From NCBI GenBank assembly GCA_013368325.1, contig JAACJK010000223.1, positions 124,001 through 188,000 on the forward strand: a stretch of DNA of 64,000 bases, written 5' to 3'. This stretch comes from Ephemerocybe angulata. Its lineage: Eukaryota > Basidiomycota > Agaricomycetes > Agaricales > Psathyrellaceae. The position numbers and the translations under genes were made by a program. Each line of letters opens with the position of its first letter. Position 1 is the stretch's first letter. The notes beneath the pieces are model-generated. The model saw only the letters and a list, made by a program, of their open reading frames with translations, did not search any database and was not told the origin of the DNA. This document shows, piece by piece, positions 1 through 11,200 of the stretch.

Positions 1-1157
1 TACCGTACAACCGCTGGACATCCTCCAGGGTGTGAGTCTTGGAAAGCCGCCAGTCCGCGATCGCAGCACGATACTTCTCGCGCTTCGCAGGGGTAAGGGA
101 GACCGTCCGAGCGTCGAGATCCCACCACATCCCAGTGTATTCCGCCGCTGAGCCGAAAGGCCTGTCCTTTGAGCGCTCCCACACAAAACCGAGGTCCGTC
201 GAAAGGTCGTCGATGTCACTGAACGCATATGTAAACTCCGCGTCCTCCGCCGAACGGGAGGAGGAGCCCGAGAGGTCCTGCAGAGGGAACGCACAATCCT
301 CGTGCATCTCAAGAGTCCCGCCTCCCGAAACCTGACCAGCATCCCACCACAAACGCCCGCGCTCATGAATACAACCCCGCTCCCGAGCGTTCCTAGCCCA
401 ACCTGCACGCAACACGTTATACTCCTCCAGATAGCGGCGAAGTATCCGGAGGAAGAAGTGGTCGTCGACCCACTTCCCGACCGGTCCCATACCCCGCGCG
501 CGCACGATGTCGCACGCCGCATCATCGAGCTGGCCGTGAACTCCCCCAGACGAAACCGTCCCGAAAGCGGCCGCAGTGTCGAGGGCAATCCTCCCATCGC
601 GCAACCGAACCGCTGCAGCTGCCCACTGAGATGGGTGCAGGGGAACAGTACGGAAGGCTTCTGCAACATCCCGAATGGCGATTTGAGAGCCAGGAGGAAG
701 CTGGGAGATGAGTAGGAAAAGAACCATGAACGTACCCCACGTGCATGGAAATTGGGAAGAGTCGATGAAGGAATTGACGGAGGGAGAGGGGAAGGGACGG
801 GAGATCTTGAGGGGGAATGAGAAGTTCTGGATGGGGCGGAATTTTCCTGGTCTCCCAGGTTTTGGTATGATGGAGAAGGGCGACGTCTGGAAGGGACCGA
901 TAAGGGCCAGAGCGTCTGCCACAGACATAGGGCCGATATACCGGCCTTTTTCAAGCTCGACGCCAACGATAGCGTCGAACTCGGAGGCGAACTCGTCAAC
1001 GGAGGGGCGGTTGGGTGGACTTTGAATGACGGAGATAACGGGGAAACCGAGAACGAAACCGCGCCTGATACCTTCGACGACTGCCCCGTGCCTACCCAGC
1101 AGTCCAGCGTTGGCGAGCTCGCGCTCCCACGCACGCCAGTGGTACGGCGTGCATGGC
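1..1157 (-). CDS. Reverse transcriptase of a retroelement (partial, runs off left edge)
   Basis: The minus strand is open from about position 1730 down to base 1 in the frame of this product, with no stop, so the gene continues beyond the window. The useful part starts near 1157, just after the gag-like ORF ends in another frame. Seen motifs: FRPIQNFSFP near 812-872 (RT finger region), IRDVAEAFRTVPLHP (palm motif with catalytic Asp), a GTVSSGGVHGQL stretch, and KWVDDHFF at 452-475, a variant of the YxDD catalytic box with both aspartates kept. Downstream, ADWRLSKTHTLEDVQRLYG reaches the edge and resembles the RT thumb of basidiomycete retroelements in which RNase H follows. The family is known from DIRS-like elements and fungal relatives; the assignment to DIRS rather than an LTR element is inference, because the recombinase or integrase lies outside the window. 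Confidence 0.85.
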
Positions 1158-2640
1158 TCAGATCTTCTCCGTTCGAGGGCAGTCCTGAGCGCCGTGAGAG
1201 GAGGAGCCACATCCCGAGCAGAGATGGTTGCTGTCGTGGGAGCGGCTGCGACAGGCGCCAAGGCCCTTCTGCCAATCGAAACAGAGCCGCTGGTCCCCAT
1301 CGAGGAGCCTGAGCGTCTTGCCCACTCGGTGGGACGCTGCGGGGAGTCTTCCATCCCAGAGCGAGGTGGCGCGGCAGACGCCCACCTCGTGGTCGTGGCG
1401 ACCCAAACAGACGAAGCAAGGAGGGCGGGTCGGTCCACTTGCTCCCCGAAAATGCTGATCTTTCGGGTTTCGCGCCGCCGGCGAGGCTGAGCGCTGTCTG
1501 GGTTGCTGAGGGCGAGGTGGGGGCGACCGTGTGCGCTGGCGGGACGACCGGGCCTCACGAGACCTGTTGCTGCTGGAATTGTTGTGGTTGGCGTAGGTGG
1601 GGGCCGCAACCGCGCGCTATTGGTCGCGTACCGACGTGTTGAAAACCGAATGTTGCAAAACCGAACCGCGACCGAACAGAACAGCACCGAAACCGACAGC
1701 GAACAGAACAGAACAGAACAGCACAGCACAGATCAGCATCGGGGGTTTGAGGGGTGGCGTTGGGTGGTAGGAAGGCTGAGCATCAAGGACCCTGTCCACC
1801 TCTGCCCTGTGGATCCTGTACACTCGATCCTGAGCCTTCCGAATGAGAACCTCGTCCAGGATCGAGATGTCGAATGCGCCCGTCGTGTTCAGGTTGCTGT
1901 GCCAGAGTTTGCGCCGCTCCGACGCGAACAACAGCAGCGCCTTCCGGTCCAGGCTGTCGGGTGATAGGGCCAGTTCATGCTGGGTGATGTTCGCCCAGAA
2001 TAGCATGAACATCATGCGCCATTCGCGAGGCCAGTTGGCCGTCTCCGTTGCGCGATTGAAGCGCTGCGTCGCCATCAGCCAGTCTCCCCAAGCGAGGTCA
2101 TGGTCGTCCACCACACCCCGCGCCGAGTCGATATCCGCCTGTGTTGCCCATGCGACGCCATTCGGAGTCTTGACTTGCTGGAGCGACGAATCCAAGAGGG
2201 AACCGGGATCCTTGCTGACACGCTCGAGGGCGGCGGTGGTGAGGTGGTGCAGATGGACGTATTCTCCGCGTTCGAATTTCTTGACAACCGCGGGAGCTAA
2301 CACGAGCGGAGTAGTAGTGGGTCCAGCCACGCCCACCATAATAGGCAAGAACTTAGCTTTACGCTTCTTCTCCTCCTCGTGTTTCATCACGTCGATCTCC
2401 CTCTTTTCCTCGGCAGCCACGCGCTGCCTCTCCGCGTCTGCAGCCGCGTCCTCTTCCACCTGGAGCTGCCAGGCGATCTTCGCAGCATCATTCCCTTGGG
2501 TCCATATGGTTTTCAGGACGGTCGCAGCTTCAGCGGCCGCAACGCCGCCGGCGGTAAGAGCTGCACGGGCACCAGCGAACGCCTCGGTGGTGTAATCCGG
2601 ACAATTTTCGGTATTCGGGTCGACAGTAATACGAGGCATG
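1158..2640 (-). CDS. Gag-like ORF with two zinc knuckles, interrupted by a stop or intron
   Basis: The ATG at 2640 (MPRITVDP...) is preferred over upstream in-frame codons because the region before it is low in coding character. The protein has an Ala- and Glu-rich helical stretch (AEEKREIDVMKHEEEKKRK), then a conserved-looking domain to about 1760. An in-frame TAG at 1617-1619 follows a (GAACA)n-like tract, but the same frame then stays open to a TGA at 1158-1160 and encodes two knuckles: CFVCLGRHDHEVGVC and an SGCGSSSHGAQDCPR motif, as in nucleic-acid-binding Gag proteins. The TAG sits where an intron acceptor could be (caatag), so it may be spliced out, read through, or be a disabling mutation. 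The RT frame downstream is shifted by one base, so expression of RT would need frameshifting or splicing. Confidence 0.65.
1660..1735. repeat. Short GAACA/CAGCA-type tandem tract
   Basis: Degenerate 5-mers of the type gaaca/gcaca run through this stretch. It lies inside the gag-like gene, just upstream of its in-frame TAG, and would encode Val/Leu/Phe/Cys runs in the gag frame, unlike the rest of the protein. This supports it being intronic or a later expansion. Confidence 0.6.
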
Positions 2641-2895
2641 TTGAAAAAATTTTCTATAGTATAGAGCAGAAAAGAAAAGCAGAGAGAGCGAAATACTGCG
2701 GTTGATGCAGATTTCGCGGCGTGGAGAGAGGCAAGAAGGGTTCGCCTCTCTCCCGCTTTGTCAGCACATAGACGACCTGCTCGGTTCGTCTCATGCTTCA
2801 ACTCCCGAGAGAACAATCAATGATCTTTTGTTGTGAATGAGCGCCCGAGGCTATGCTGATTTGAACGGCGCCTATGCAAGTCTGATACAAATAGC

Positions 2896-5800
2896 ATGAG
2901 CCAAACACTCAACTGCGAATATAACACACAACTTACAAGTACCCACCATCGGGCCTCCGGCTGTTCTACCATGATCATGTTGAAGTCTATCTGCTACTGC
3001 AGCCAATGTCAGCCTGGCATAGAACGACATACTCGCACAGCTCGTGCCCATCTCGGACAAGATAAGCAACGGCTTGATAAATCAACGGATGCCTATAGCA
3101 AATCCCAGCAGCGAGGAGAAGAAACCGAAACACTGGCCAACCTTGTCTTATTTCTGAAATCGTGCATCAAGAAGACGGAAGATGCATTGACTTTTACACG
3201 GGCTCAGGGCCGGGGAGATGTCGACTCGGAAGATGACAACGGTATGTTGCACCCTTTTTTATCGAAACTGGGCACAGCTTACAGTTTATAACAGATGTAG
3301 TGGACTCTCCTGGTGAACATATATATCCCGATATCCCAGACGAGGATTTGGCTCAGATCGAGCCCATTTTAAACTGGAACAAAACAGGAGGAGACTTGGT
3401 TAAGGAGACTGATATTGATGGCGGGGAGGATGGAGAGCTTCTGCCAGACATAGATGTCGTGGGGTTTGAGAGCGAGTCAGAGTCGGATGAAGAAATGGAA
3501 TCAGGTCCTTCTATGGGTGACTCTGAGGGCAATGGGGAGGAAGCCGATGAAGAAACAGCTCAACATTCCAGCTTCTTCGATCGCCCACCTTGCGTGCGGA
3601 GTATTGAAAAGGATCTACTAGGCGACTATGTTCCACCTTCGGAGCCACCAGACACACCATTCATTCAGGAACCATTATCAAAACCAGATATTCTCAGTTT
3701 GAAGCATTACGTTGCTTGGAGGAAATCAAACGGAACGGTGCGAGCATACAACGAGCATCGAGCTGTACTGAAGGACGCTACTGGAGAGGACATACTGTCT
3801 CTCTACATGGTACGCAAGCTGGCACGACGTATAGCAAGACTCGAGCCGCAGGTCGTCGACATGTGCCCACGGAGCTGTATTGCCTATACGGGCTCATACT
3901 CGGCCCTGAAGAAGTGCCCGTACGTTCACCAGAAGACCAAGCAGGCCTGCAATACACCCCGCTACAAGATGACTCGGTCCGGGAAGCTAGTTCCGAGGGC
4001 GCAATTCAAAGTTCTACCTGTCGCAGCCTCAATTCAAGCGCTCTATGCGAACGTGGAGTCGTCGAAGCTGCTCCGTTACCGTGATCGAAGTCTCAAGGCC
4101 GTTATGGGGCTCCTCGACAGAGCAAGGGATACGGCCAGCTCCCTCGAGGAGTGCCAGCAATACTCAGACTTCGCCGATAGTTCAATCCATCGACTCCAGC
4201 ACGAGCAGATGGGCTTGTTCAGCGAGCCCCGCGATATCGCATTCGCCTTATCAACAGACGGTGCTCAGCTCACAATGAAGAAACAATCAAACACCTGGAT
4301 TATGATACTTATCCTCCTGAACCTACCCCCCGAGCTTCGATCCCAATCCCGGCACGTCATAGTGTGCTTTGCTACGCCTGGGCCCAACTCCCCTGGAGAC
4401 ATCGAGTCGTTCATGCGACCACTCTTTGAAGAGTTCGCCCGACTCGCAGCTGGAGTGTGGATGTGGGACTCTCTGGATGCCGCTTATTTCTTTCATCGCT
4501 CCTACGCAGTTATGGTTCTAGGGGATATGTTAGGTTCGGCGAAAATGAATGGGATGTCGGGACACTCAGCTGTTCGTGGGGATCGATTCACCGAGGTTGA
4601 AGGAGCGCGTTCAAGTACGCAGAGTGGTGCGAAGGCGCAGTATTATCCCACATCCCCACCAGACAATGCGACGTACAACCCAACTAGGCCACCGACTTAC
4701 GATTTATCAAACCTTCCACGCCGGAATCAGGTGGAGTACTGGAATACACTAACGAAGATCCACGAAGCCGGATCTAAACGAGCATTAGCGGTAATATCGA
4801 GGAACACGGGTGTTGCCAGAATACCTCTCTGTGTCTCGAGCCCCACCTTCCTACACCCATCCTATTTTCCCCTTGATCCATTCCACCTTTTCTACGAGAA
4901 CTGCATGCCATTTATCTGGGATACCTGGGCCACTGGAAGCAAGCCTGGAGAACGCGTGCATGTGCCATCGGCGAAGATATCTGCGCTCGGTGAGCTCATT
5001 GGGAAGGCTTACAAGACCCTCCCACCTTCCTTCTGTGGAACAATACGGGACGCGGCTCTAAAGCGTCAAAGTCAGTACAAGGCATATGAATGGATGGCCC
5101 TATTACACTGGTATATCTTACCCATCGGGCTCGAGCTTGAGTTCGACTTCCTGCTGCTCGACAACTTTTCCTACTTCGTCCATGCCGTCGAGACTGCGAT
5201 GACAGTCCAAGCACATTCGCAGAAGAGTCTCGCAGCTCTGCAAGAGACAATCAACACATTCCTCCAGCAATACGAGACCCTCTACGTTGGAAGCGATCCC
5301 ACGAAAATCCTCCGATGCAGGCTCTGTGTATTCCAGCTCGTCCACGTACCGATCCATATCTCGTGGTACGGATCCATCAGAAACGGATCTCAAGCGACCG
5401 TCGAAAGGGAGATAGGGCATGCCGAGCACCAAATCCACTCAAAGGCGCACCCATTCGCCAATCTGGAGAACATTCTCGTCGAAAAAGAGACGATCCGTCT
5501 CCTCCAACTCTACATCCCAGACCTGTCTTCATCATGGGCGAAGGAAGGAACCTTTGCATCGTTGGGCCCCCACCGAGATCTGAAGCTCATACAGTCCCTC
5601 CGAGTAAATCAAGCGGACACACCTGGCCTCGAAATCCACTTCCGTGCTATTCGTAAATTGTTCGAAATGCAACTTGGGCGCGATCTTGTCGGGAAACACG
5701 GCCTGCGACGGTACGGAAAGCTCCAGATGAAAAAGCACACTCTTAGAAGCAGAGTCAGTGAGGTCCATGCTGGAAGGAAGCTTGATTCCTATAATCTCGT

Positions 5801-6269
5801 TCGAGACTATCGGTGGTTCGAGGTAAGTTCAATTTGAGTTCAATGGCAATTCTCGAACGCTCAGTCAACAAATCTAATGCCGTTGCCAAATCAAACCAAA
5901 TAGATCAGAACTGAACAGACAAGAAATCGCCCTGACATCGTCAAACACCAATTCGCCGAAGCGCTTGCATTCTACTCTCTCTCCTTTACTGGCCATGAGA
6001 AGATGGTCGTGGTATACAAACCCCTAGAGGAGGTTAATTCACCTCTCAGGACAGTTATCCGAGGGAAATGGCCCTCGGCTGAAGACAAACTCTTTGCGAT
6101 TGAAGTAAGTTGCATTAGCAACTTGGTCGGTATCTGGGAGGCCGACGACAAGGAGAGATCTGGAAATGTATACATACTTAGAAAGCACCCGGGTCTAGAA
6201 ATGCTGGACCCGACCCAATGTGGGCTTTCTGATAGGATGGAGAAGGAAATGGACGAGACTGACGAGTAG
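2896..6269 (+). CDS. Plavaka-type (CACTA superfamily) Tnp2 transposase, three exons
   Basis: Proposed exons 2896-3241, 3295-5822 and 5904-6269 (1079 aa). Both introns have consensus ends (gtatgt...acag, 53 nt; gtaagt...atag, 81 nt) and the frame is kept exactly across both. Exon 1 carries an N-terminal CYCSQC...T..AH metal-binding-like motif found at the start of such proteins. Exon 2 has an acidic segment, then ADILSLY-type and MCPRSCIAYTG motifs, and the Tnp2 core: STDGAQL, FATPGPNSPGDIESF, MNGMSGHSA, DPFHLFYENCMPF. Near the C terminus, HVPIHISWYGSIRNGSQ and ERE-IGHAEHQIHSKAHPFANL match the conserved tail. Tnp2 proteins catalyse cut-and-paste of elements with CACTA-like ends and 3-bp target duplications. 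No CACTA ends were found close to the gene, so the element limits are unknown. No stop or frameshift is visible, so the gene may be functional. Confidence 0.85.
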
Positions 6270-6519
6270 TGGATACCTAGGACAGACAATCAGACAGGCC
6301 ATCTAGAGAATAATCAAGCGAAATAATAGAATTTGTACTACATACTTTTGAATGTCTTTTGAATGACTTTGAGAACCTAATCGGGCCATCGTCTCAACGC
6401 AAATGTGGGTCATTGACCATGCATGGACTTTCGCATGACGAGCATCGATCTATCTGCCATTCACACGACTTACGCGTGAACTTACCAGACTTTCGTTTTT
6501 ACTGAGGCTTACCCATTGC

Positions 6520-7090
6520 GGGTAAGACGTCGTAACAATATTCGGACGAGCTGGAACAGCATTTTATCAGCGAAGTTCCGAAGCGATGGCGCACGTAACG
6601 GCATACCTACAGGTCAAAGATGGCCGAGGTGGACGAGCACAACGACAACGAGACGCACTCGCACATGTCAATGGGCACTCACAGCTGTACGCCGAAGCGT
6701 AGACGAGGACTGCGACAAGGAGGTGGTTAGGCTGGCAAACGAAGGTGAAGAAGAATGTGAAACGGATCTTCGACTCCCAGTGCACATGCAGTCCTTCCCC
6801 TCGACGGCGTACAGAAAGCTACAACGGAGAGAAGGTGAGTCAATAATGAGAGCCGCGGATATAGGCGTCATACTCAGCTTCAGAGCGGCGCCAACAAAAC
6901 GCCCCGACAACGGCGTCGGACAGCGACTGGACTCTTCATAACGCCGTGATGCCGTCGGACGATGGACGATTACGGCTTTGGCGGCGGGGATGCTGGCACG
7001 CTGGAGGTGATCGGGAAGTGCGAGCGAGGTGAGTACGTCACTGTGATATGGAGTCTGAATGGGATACTCAAAGTACTCTCTCTGAGGTGA
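6520..7090. repeat. Repeat family R2, copy 1
   Basis: About 570 bp similar to 21490-22070 and 31110-31720. Shared landmarks include a gacgagctgg stretch, cttcccctcgacg, gagaaggtgagtcaata and gggatgctggc. The ORFs in it are not conserved between copies. GT/AG-like sites recur, so a dead gene is possible, but I cannot name one. Confidence 0.65.
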
Positions 7091-7717
7091 GCGAGCTGGT
7101 TGCTGTATCTGGAGAGTAAGGGATGAATGAAGAAGTAGTGAAGTCGTCTCACGGCTCTGGGTACTGGGCGATGCTGAACGTGGCTTGGTGTCTCGACCGT
7201 TGGATTACTCAGTGAGAGTCGTGAGTGCATAGATATCAGGTCCTGCCCGCATCGAATTCTCAGACTAAGTAACCCCAGATGCAAACTGAGATTCAAACTG
7301 AGATTTAGGGACGGGGAGTAGTCGAGCTCCTCCCGCTCCCCCATTTGATGAATCGGTGCGCTTAAAGCTGCATTCTTCCTTGGTAGAACCCTGACAGCTG
7401 TCAAAAGGTATACGGTCTATTCTTGGTGTGAGGGACCTTTGAGATTTGAATGGATTGGACACTGCGTACGTATGTGAAGGTTACACGCACACGAGAACTT
7501 TACAGTTTCGGTGTTCTGTTTACTGGATCTCGGTTGGGGTAGACGACGAGATGATGATAGAGGGACAATATGTAACTCTCAGCTGTTATGTAAACGTCTA
7601 GCTATAGCCTGTAGGTGGCTTGAAGTGAATGTCGTCTTCATTCGAGTCTGGGCGCTTAATATCGCCCAGACCTTGCCCAGGCCACTCCGACTAATCAAAC
7701 AGAGCTTACAGAACTCG
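7091..7717. other. No supported feature
   Basis: AT/GC-balanced sequence between two repeat blocks. The longest ORFs are not preserved in the related copy near 22 kb. Nothing identifiable. Confidence 0.5.
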
Positions 7718-7861
7718 GGATGCATACGAGTCGGTCATCGTCCAATGTCAGGCGGTTGCCTGTCAGCCCTGGAGGGCGGAAAAGGATGGTGTCGGCGGGC
7801 AGCCGCGACTCCATCTGTGACGCGTAGCTAGAGCGATCTCTGCACACGGAAGTTCACGCAA
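7718..7861. repeat. Repeat R3, copy 1
   Basis: About 145 bp closely matching 22199-22346: both run from a gcatacgag stretch through gacgcgtagctagagcgat to gttcacgcaag, then diverge abruptly. The sharp break lies just outside the Helitron gene and may be an insertion boundary. Confidence 0.75.
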
Positions 7862-8263
7862 GGATATGTAGAAAATAATGGCCCTCTGGGCAGTCCTGGA
7901 CACCACTTTTGACCATTTTATAGCTTCACAGCAAGAAATTCTGAGTGTCCTGAGGTATCGGTGCGTCCATCTGGGCCTTTGAAGTTTGGCGAGATAGATT
8001 GAGGAACTGATTATCAGAGATGGTTTTGAAGTGCGTGTATTTATGTATATATGTGTATATCTAAGGTACTTGAGACGAGTTCAGTATAATAATTTTCATA
8101 TCCCTTCAGATGGTCGCATCCACGCCAGGCATCCGAATATCTGTCACTCGTCCGTCACCACTGTCATTGTAGAGTAAGTAATTGGCAGCAGACATGAGTG
8201 AAGGAGCTACTGAATTTACATAGTTATTAGTATTCTCTCGAGGCGTATTATGGACAGTCATTC
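7862..8263. other. Helitron 3' flank, terminus not located
   Basis: This lies downstream of the minus-strand Helitron gene and should hold its 3' end. I looked for a CTRR end preceded by a GC-rich hairpin (reading the minus strand) and found no convincing one. Confidence 0.4.
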
Positions 8264-11200
8264 CTAGTCAATCTCCATCGGAACATCTCCATTGGCGTAT
8301 GTCGAAGGCTCGATGGCTCGGTGTAAGGATATCGGCACAATATTAGTTGGGGTCTCCATATTAAAAGTCGTAGCGTGGGATGCGGCATGCACAGCGTCTA
8401 GTTGCTCGAGACGATTAACCTCATCCCTGAGTTCCCCCGTCATGGCTTGAAGTATCTTGCTCGATGGGAAGGGCCTGAGAATTAACAACCCCGCTAACGA
8501 TGTGACTCTCGAGAGCATTACATACACACCCTGAGTTTTAGTGCAGGATGCAAGGTCGACAATTGCCCTGGTGAGTGTTCTTCCTTGGCTCTTGTAGTCA
8601 GTGTATGAGTATGCTGGGACAAGTGGCACTTGGCGACGAGAAAACGAGGATGCGGCGGTGTTACCAACTCGGACAGGTTTTGATACTGTCGTCGGCGTGG
8701 AAAATATTGGGACGATACCGGGCTCCAATCCAGGTGCTTGTATCTCGCACCCCTTGCCAGTAATACGCACGTAAACCACATCTGCATAGCGCTTCCCAGA
8801 CTCGTCAGCAGAGAATTGTAAGTCGGTCACAACACCCTCCGATCCGTTGACGATTTTGAACGGAACTGATAGATTCTCCGTGATCATGACCTTCATGCCT
8901 CGAAACAGAGGAAGGATGCCAAAGGCGTCCTTGGTCGCAGAGGACGGCAAGTTCCAAAGTGTTTGGCATGCCGGGTAAGTGATTTGCTGTCCCTTGATCA
9001 GGTCGACCGAGTAATATAGCTGGACATTCTCCTCGATGCGACTGGCATGGGCAGCAAGCATGGCGGCATTGAGGGCGTCTCTGGTCTCCTTGTTCCCCAC
9101 TATCACCGGGGCATCTTCGAATAAGGAAAGTTGATTGGGTTCACTGCTGGCTACTTGGGACAGCTCTCGTTCTCGAAGGAGCTCGAATATTGTTTTCCCT
9201 TGAATTCGAATTTGAACCCCCCGGTTATCCGTGCAACTTCGGTTCCTGACGTGATCGAGTATCTCCAAAAACACACTGTCCCCCTCTTGGCGCTTTGCAA
9301 TTCTAAGGAGGACGACACGGCGGACTTGTCTCCACAGGTAAGCACCCGCAATAGCATCCAAACCATTATTATCTCGTGCCTGTAAGAATGTTGGATTCCG
9401 GACAAGGCGGTAGGAGTAGACACTTGGCTCCTTTGGCGGAGAAAGCTGGTAGAAGTCGCCGAGGAAAATCATGTTTATTCCTCCAAATATCTTGAGACTC
9501 TCAGTTGGGTTGTCGCCTCTTGCCAGCTTAAGCTTCGATGAGATTAAGGCCAAGAATTGGGCGCCAATCATTGAGACCTCATCGATAATGAGATATTTCA
9601 CCTTCATCCACTCCGCTGATAGCCGCTTTGTAACAGCCCCAGGCTTTTTCAAGCTCGATCCAATAGAGAGGAGTGAGTGCAACGTATTTCCCCCAATAAG
9701 CGAAGCCGCGATCCCCGTGTAGGCGCCCAGTCTGAGTTCGTCGGATTTTCCAAGGCATTCAAATAACAGTTGGACAGTCTCGATTAAATATGACTTCCCT
9801 GTTCCTCCGCGACCCCCAATGTACATCAGAAGCTGTGTTCCACTGCCTTGGATGGTGTGCAGTGCGATCTCCTGGAAAGCGCGCAGCTGTTCTGGATTTT
9901 GATGTAGGCCGCGCTGAATCCCGATAATCTGAGCAAGATCCCATGCCATTTCCTGAGCCTTCTGGGTTTGTGATGATAGGCGAGATACAAGTGCGGTCGT
10001 GATTATGGCAGCAGGTGGGTGGGGCGGAATGGCGGAGTTTCTCGGTTTCCTCTTCCGACCACGTTTGGCCTTGGCCTTGTCGGCGCTCGCCGAAGTCGAG
10101 CGGAGTTTGCATCTCTTCATATACGTCTTCTGTTGATCTGTAATTGTTTGTCCAGTTGATTCGTCCTCTTCCTCTGCGCTTGGGTCTCGCATAGTCTGGT
10201 CATTGAGTGGTACATTGGCGGTGCGCGAAATTGGATGGCACTTCTGGAAATTTTCAGAGGTCCAATGCGGCCCCAGAAGGTCCTCCAATCGACGGTGAGT
10301 CTCATGCGGTTGCATGTCTTCAGTGGGGACAATGGCTGAAGGTAACGATGCAGCAACATAGACGTTTGCTGAAGGACCTTCTTCGGCAGGTGTTGTAGTC
10401 TGGAGGTCCACAAGATGGCTCAGAAGGTCATCCTGTGGTCCTTTTGTCCTCCGTCGTGGTCGTTCATTGCGTGCCTGTTTCGCTTCAGCCACGAGCGACA
10501 TATTCTCCATCACAGCTCTGTCCTGTGCATCTAGGTTTGGGAGCCATGCCTCCAAGGCACTTGACCAGCTCTCATTGTTACCCTTTAAATCACTGGGGCT
10601 GCGCCAAGGTCGAAAAAGGATGCACATATCCCGCGCCCACTGTTCGGACTCGGCTTCGCTCCCATTTCTTCTTGGGATAGAAGGTCCAAGCAAAACGGGG
10701 ACGACATTGACTCGACGTATTCCGAGCGCGTGAGTATGAAATTGGGGATGGTTGGAAGATGAGAACGGTTTGGAGGTGGAGGAGACTCGTGTTCTTGAAG
10801 TCGAAGTGTGCCGTGGCAATGATGCCTTCCGCGTTGACGCGACATGTCGGTACAGCCCCATGGACGAGTAGGGCGGAGACTCTGGACGGTATATGTAATC
10901 TAGAAGTTGGTTGGACGCCGAAGGTGCACCATCTTCAATAGACACATGGAGTTGGACATCTGGGACAGTGGGAGGTAATGCCGAGCCTGAATCCTGGGGG
11001 TTGCCCAGAGACTCTGACTGCCCCATCAATGTCAATCCCAATCGTTCCACGAAACGTATAACCTCTGCCCAATTTATAGCCTGAAATTGTTCGTTGGTGT
11101 AGCTCTCGCCTCCCCCTAGTATATAGCTCATAACCTGTGGATGGGAGATTTCCTGGTGACCGAGCATGCTGTTGATGGCAATGGTCATGACCCTTCGAGT

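Larger units (their letters stand above)
1..2640 (-). mobile_element. Edge-truncated retroelement, DIRS-like or related
   Basis: Gag-like and RT reading frames follow each other on the minus strand in the order expected of a retroelement. No LTR or split repeat is seen at the promoter end (2640-2890), and the 3' half is outside the window. Class assignment is tentative. Confidence 0.6.

Noticed and set aside
7862..8263. Helitron 3' terminus
   Set aside because: No CTRR end with a preceding hairpin was convincing, so element borders are not claimed.
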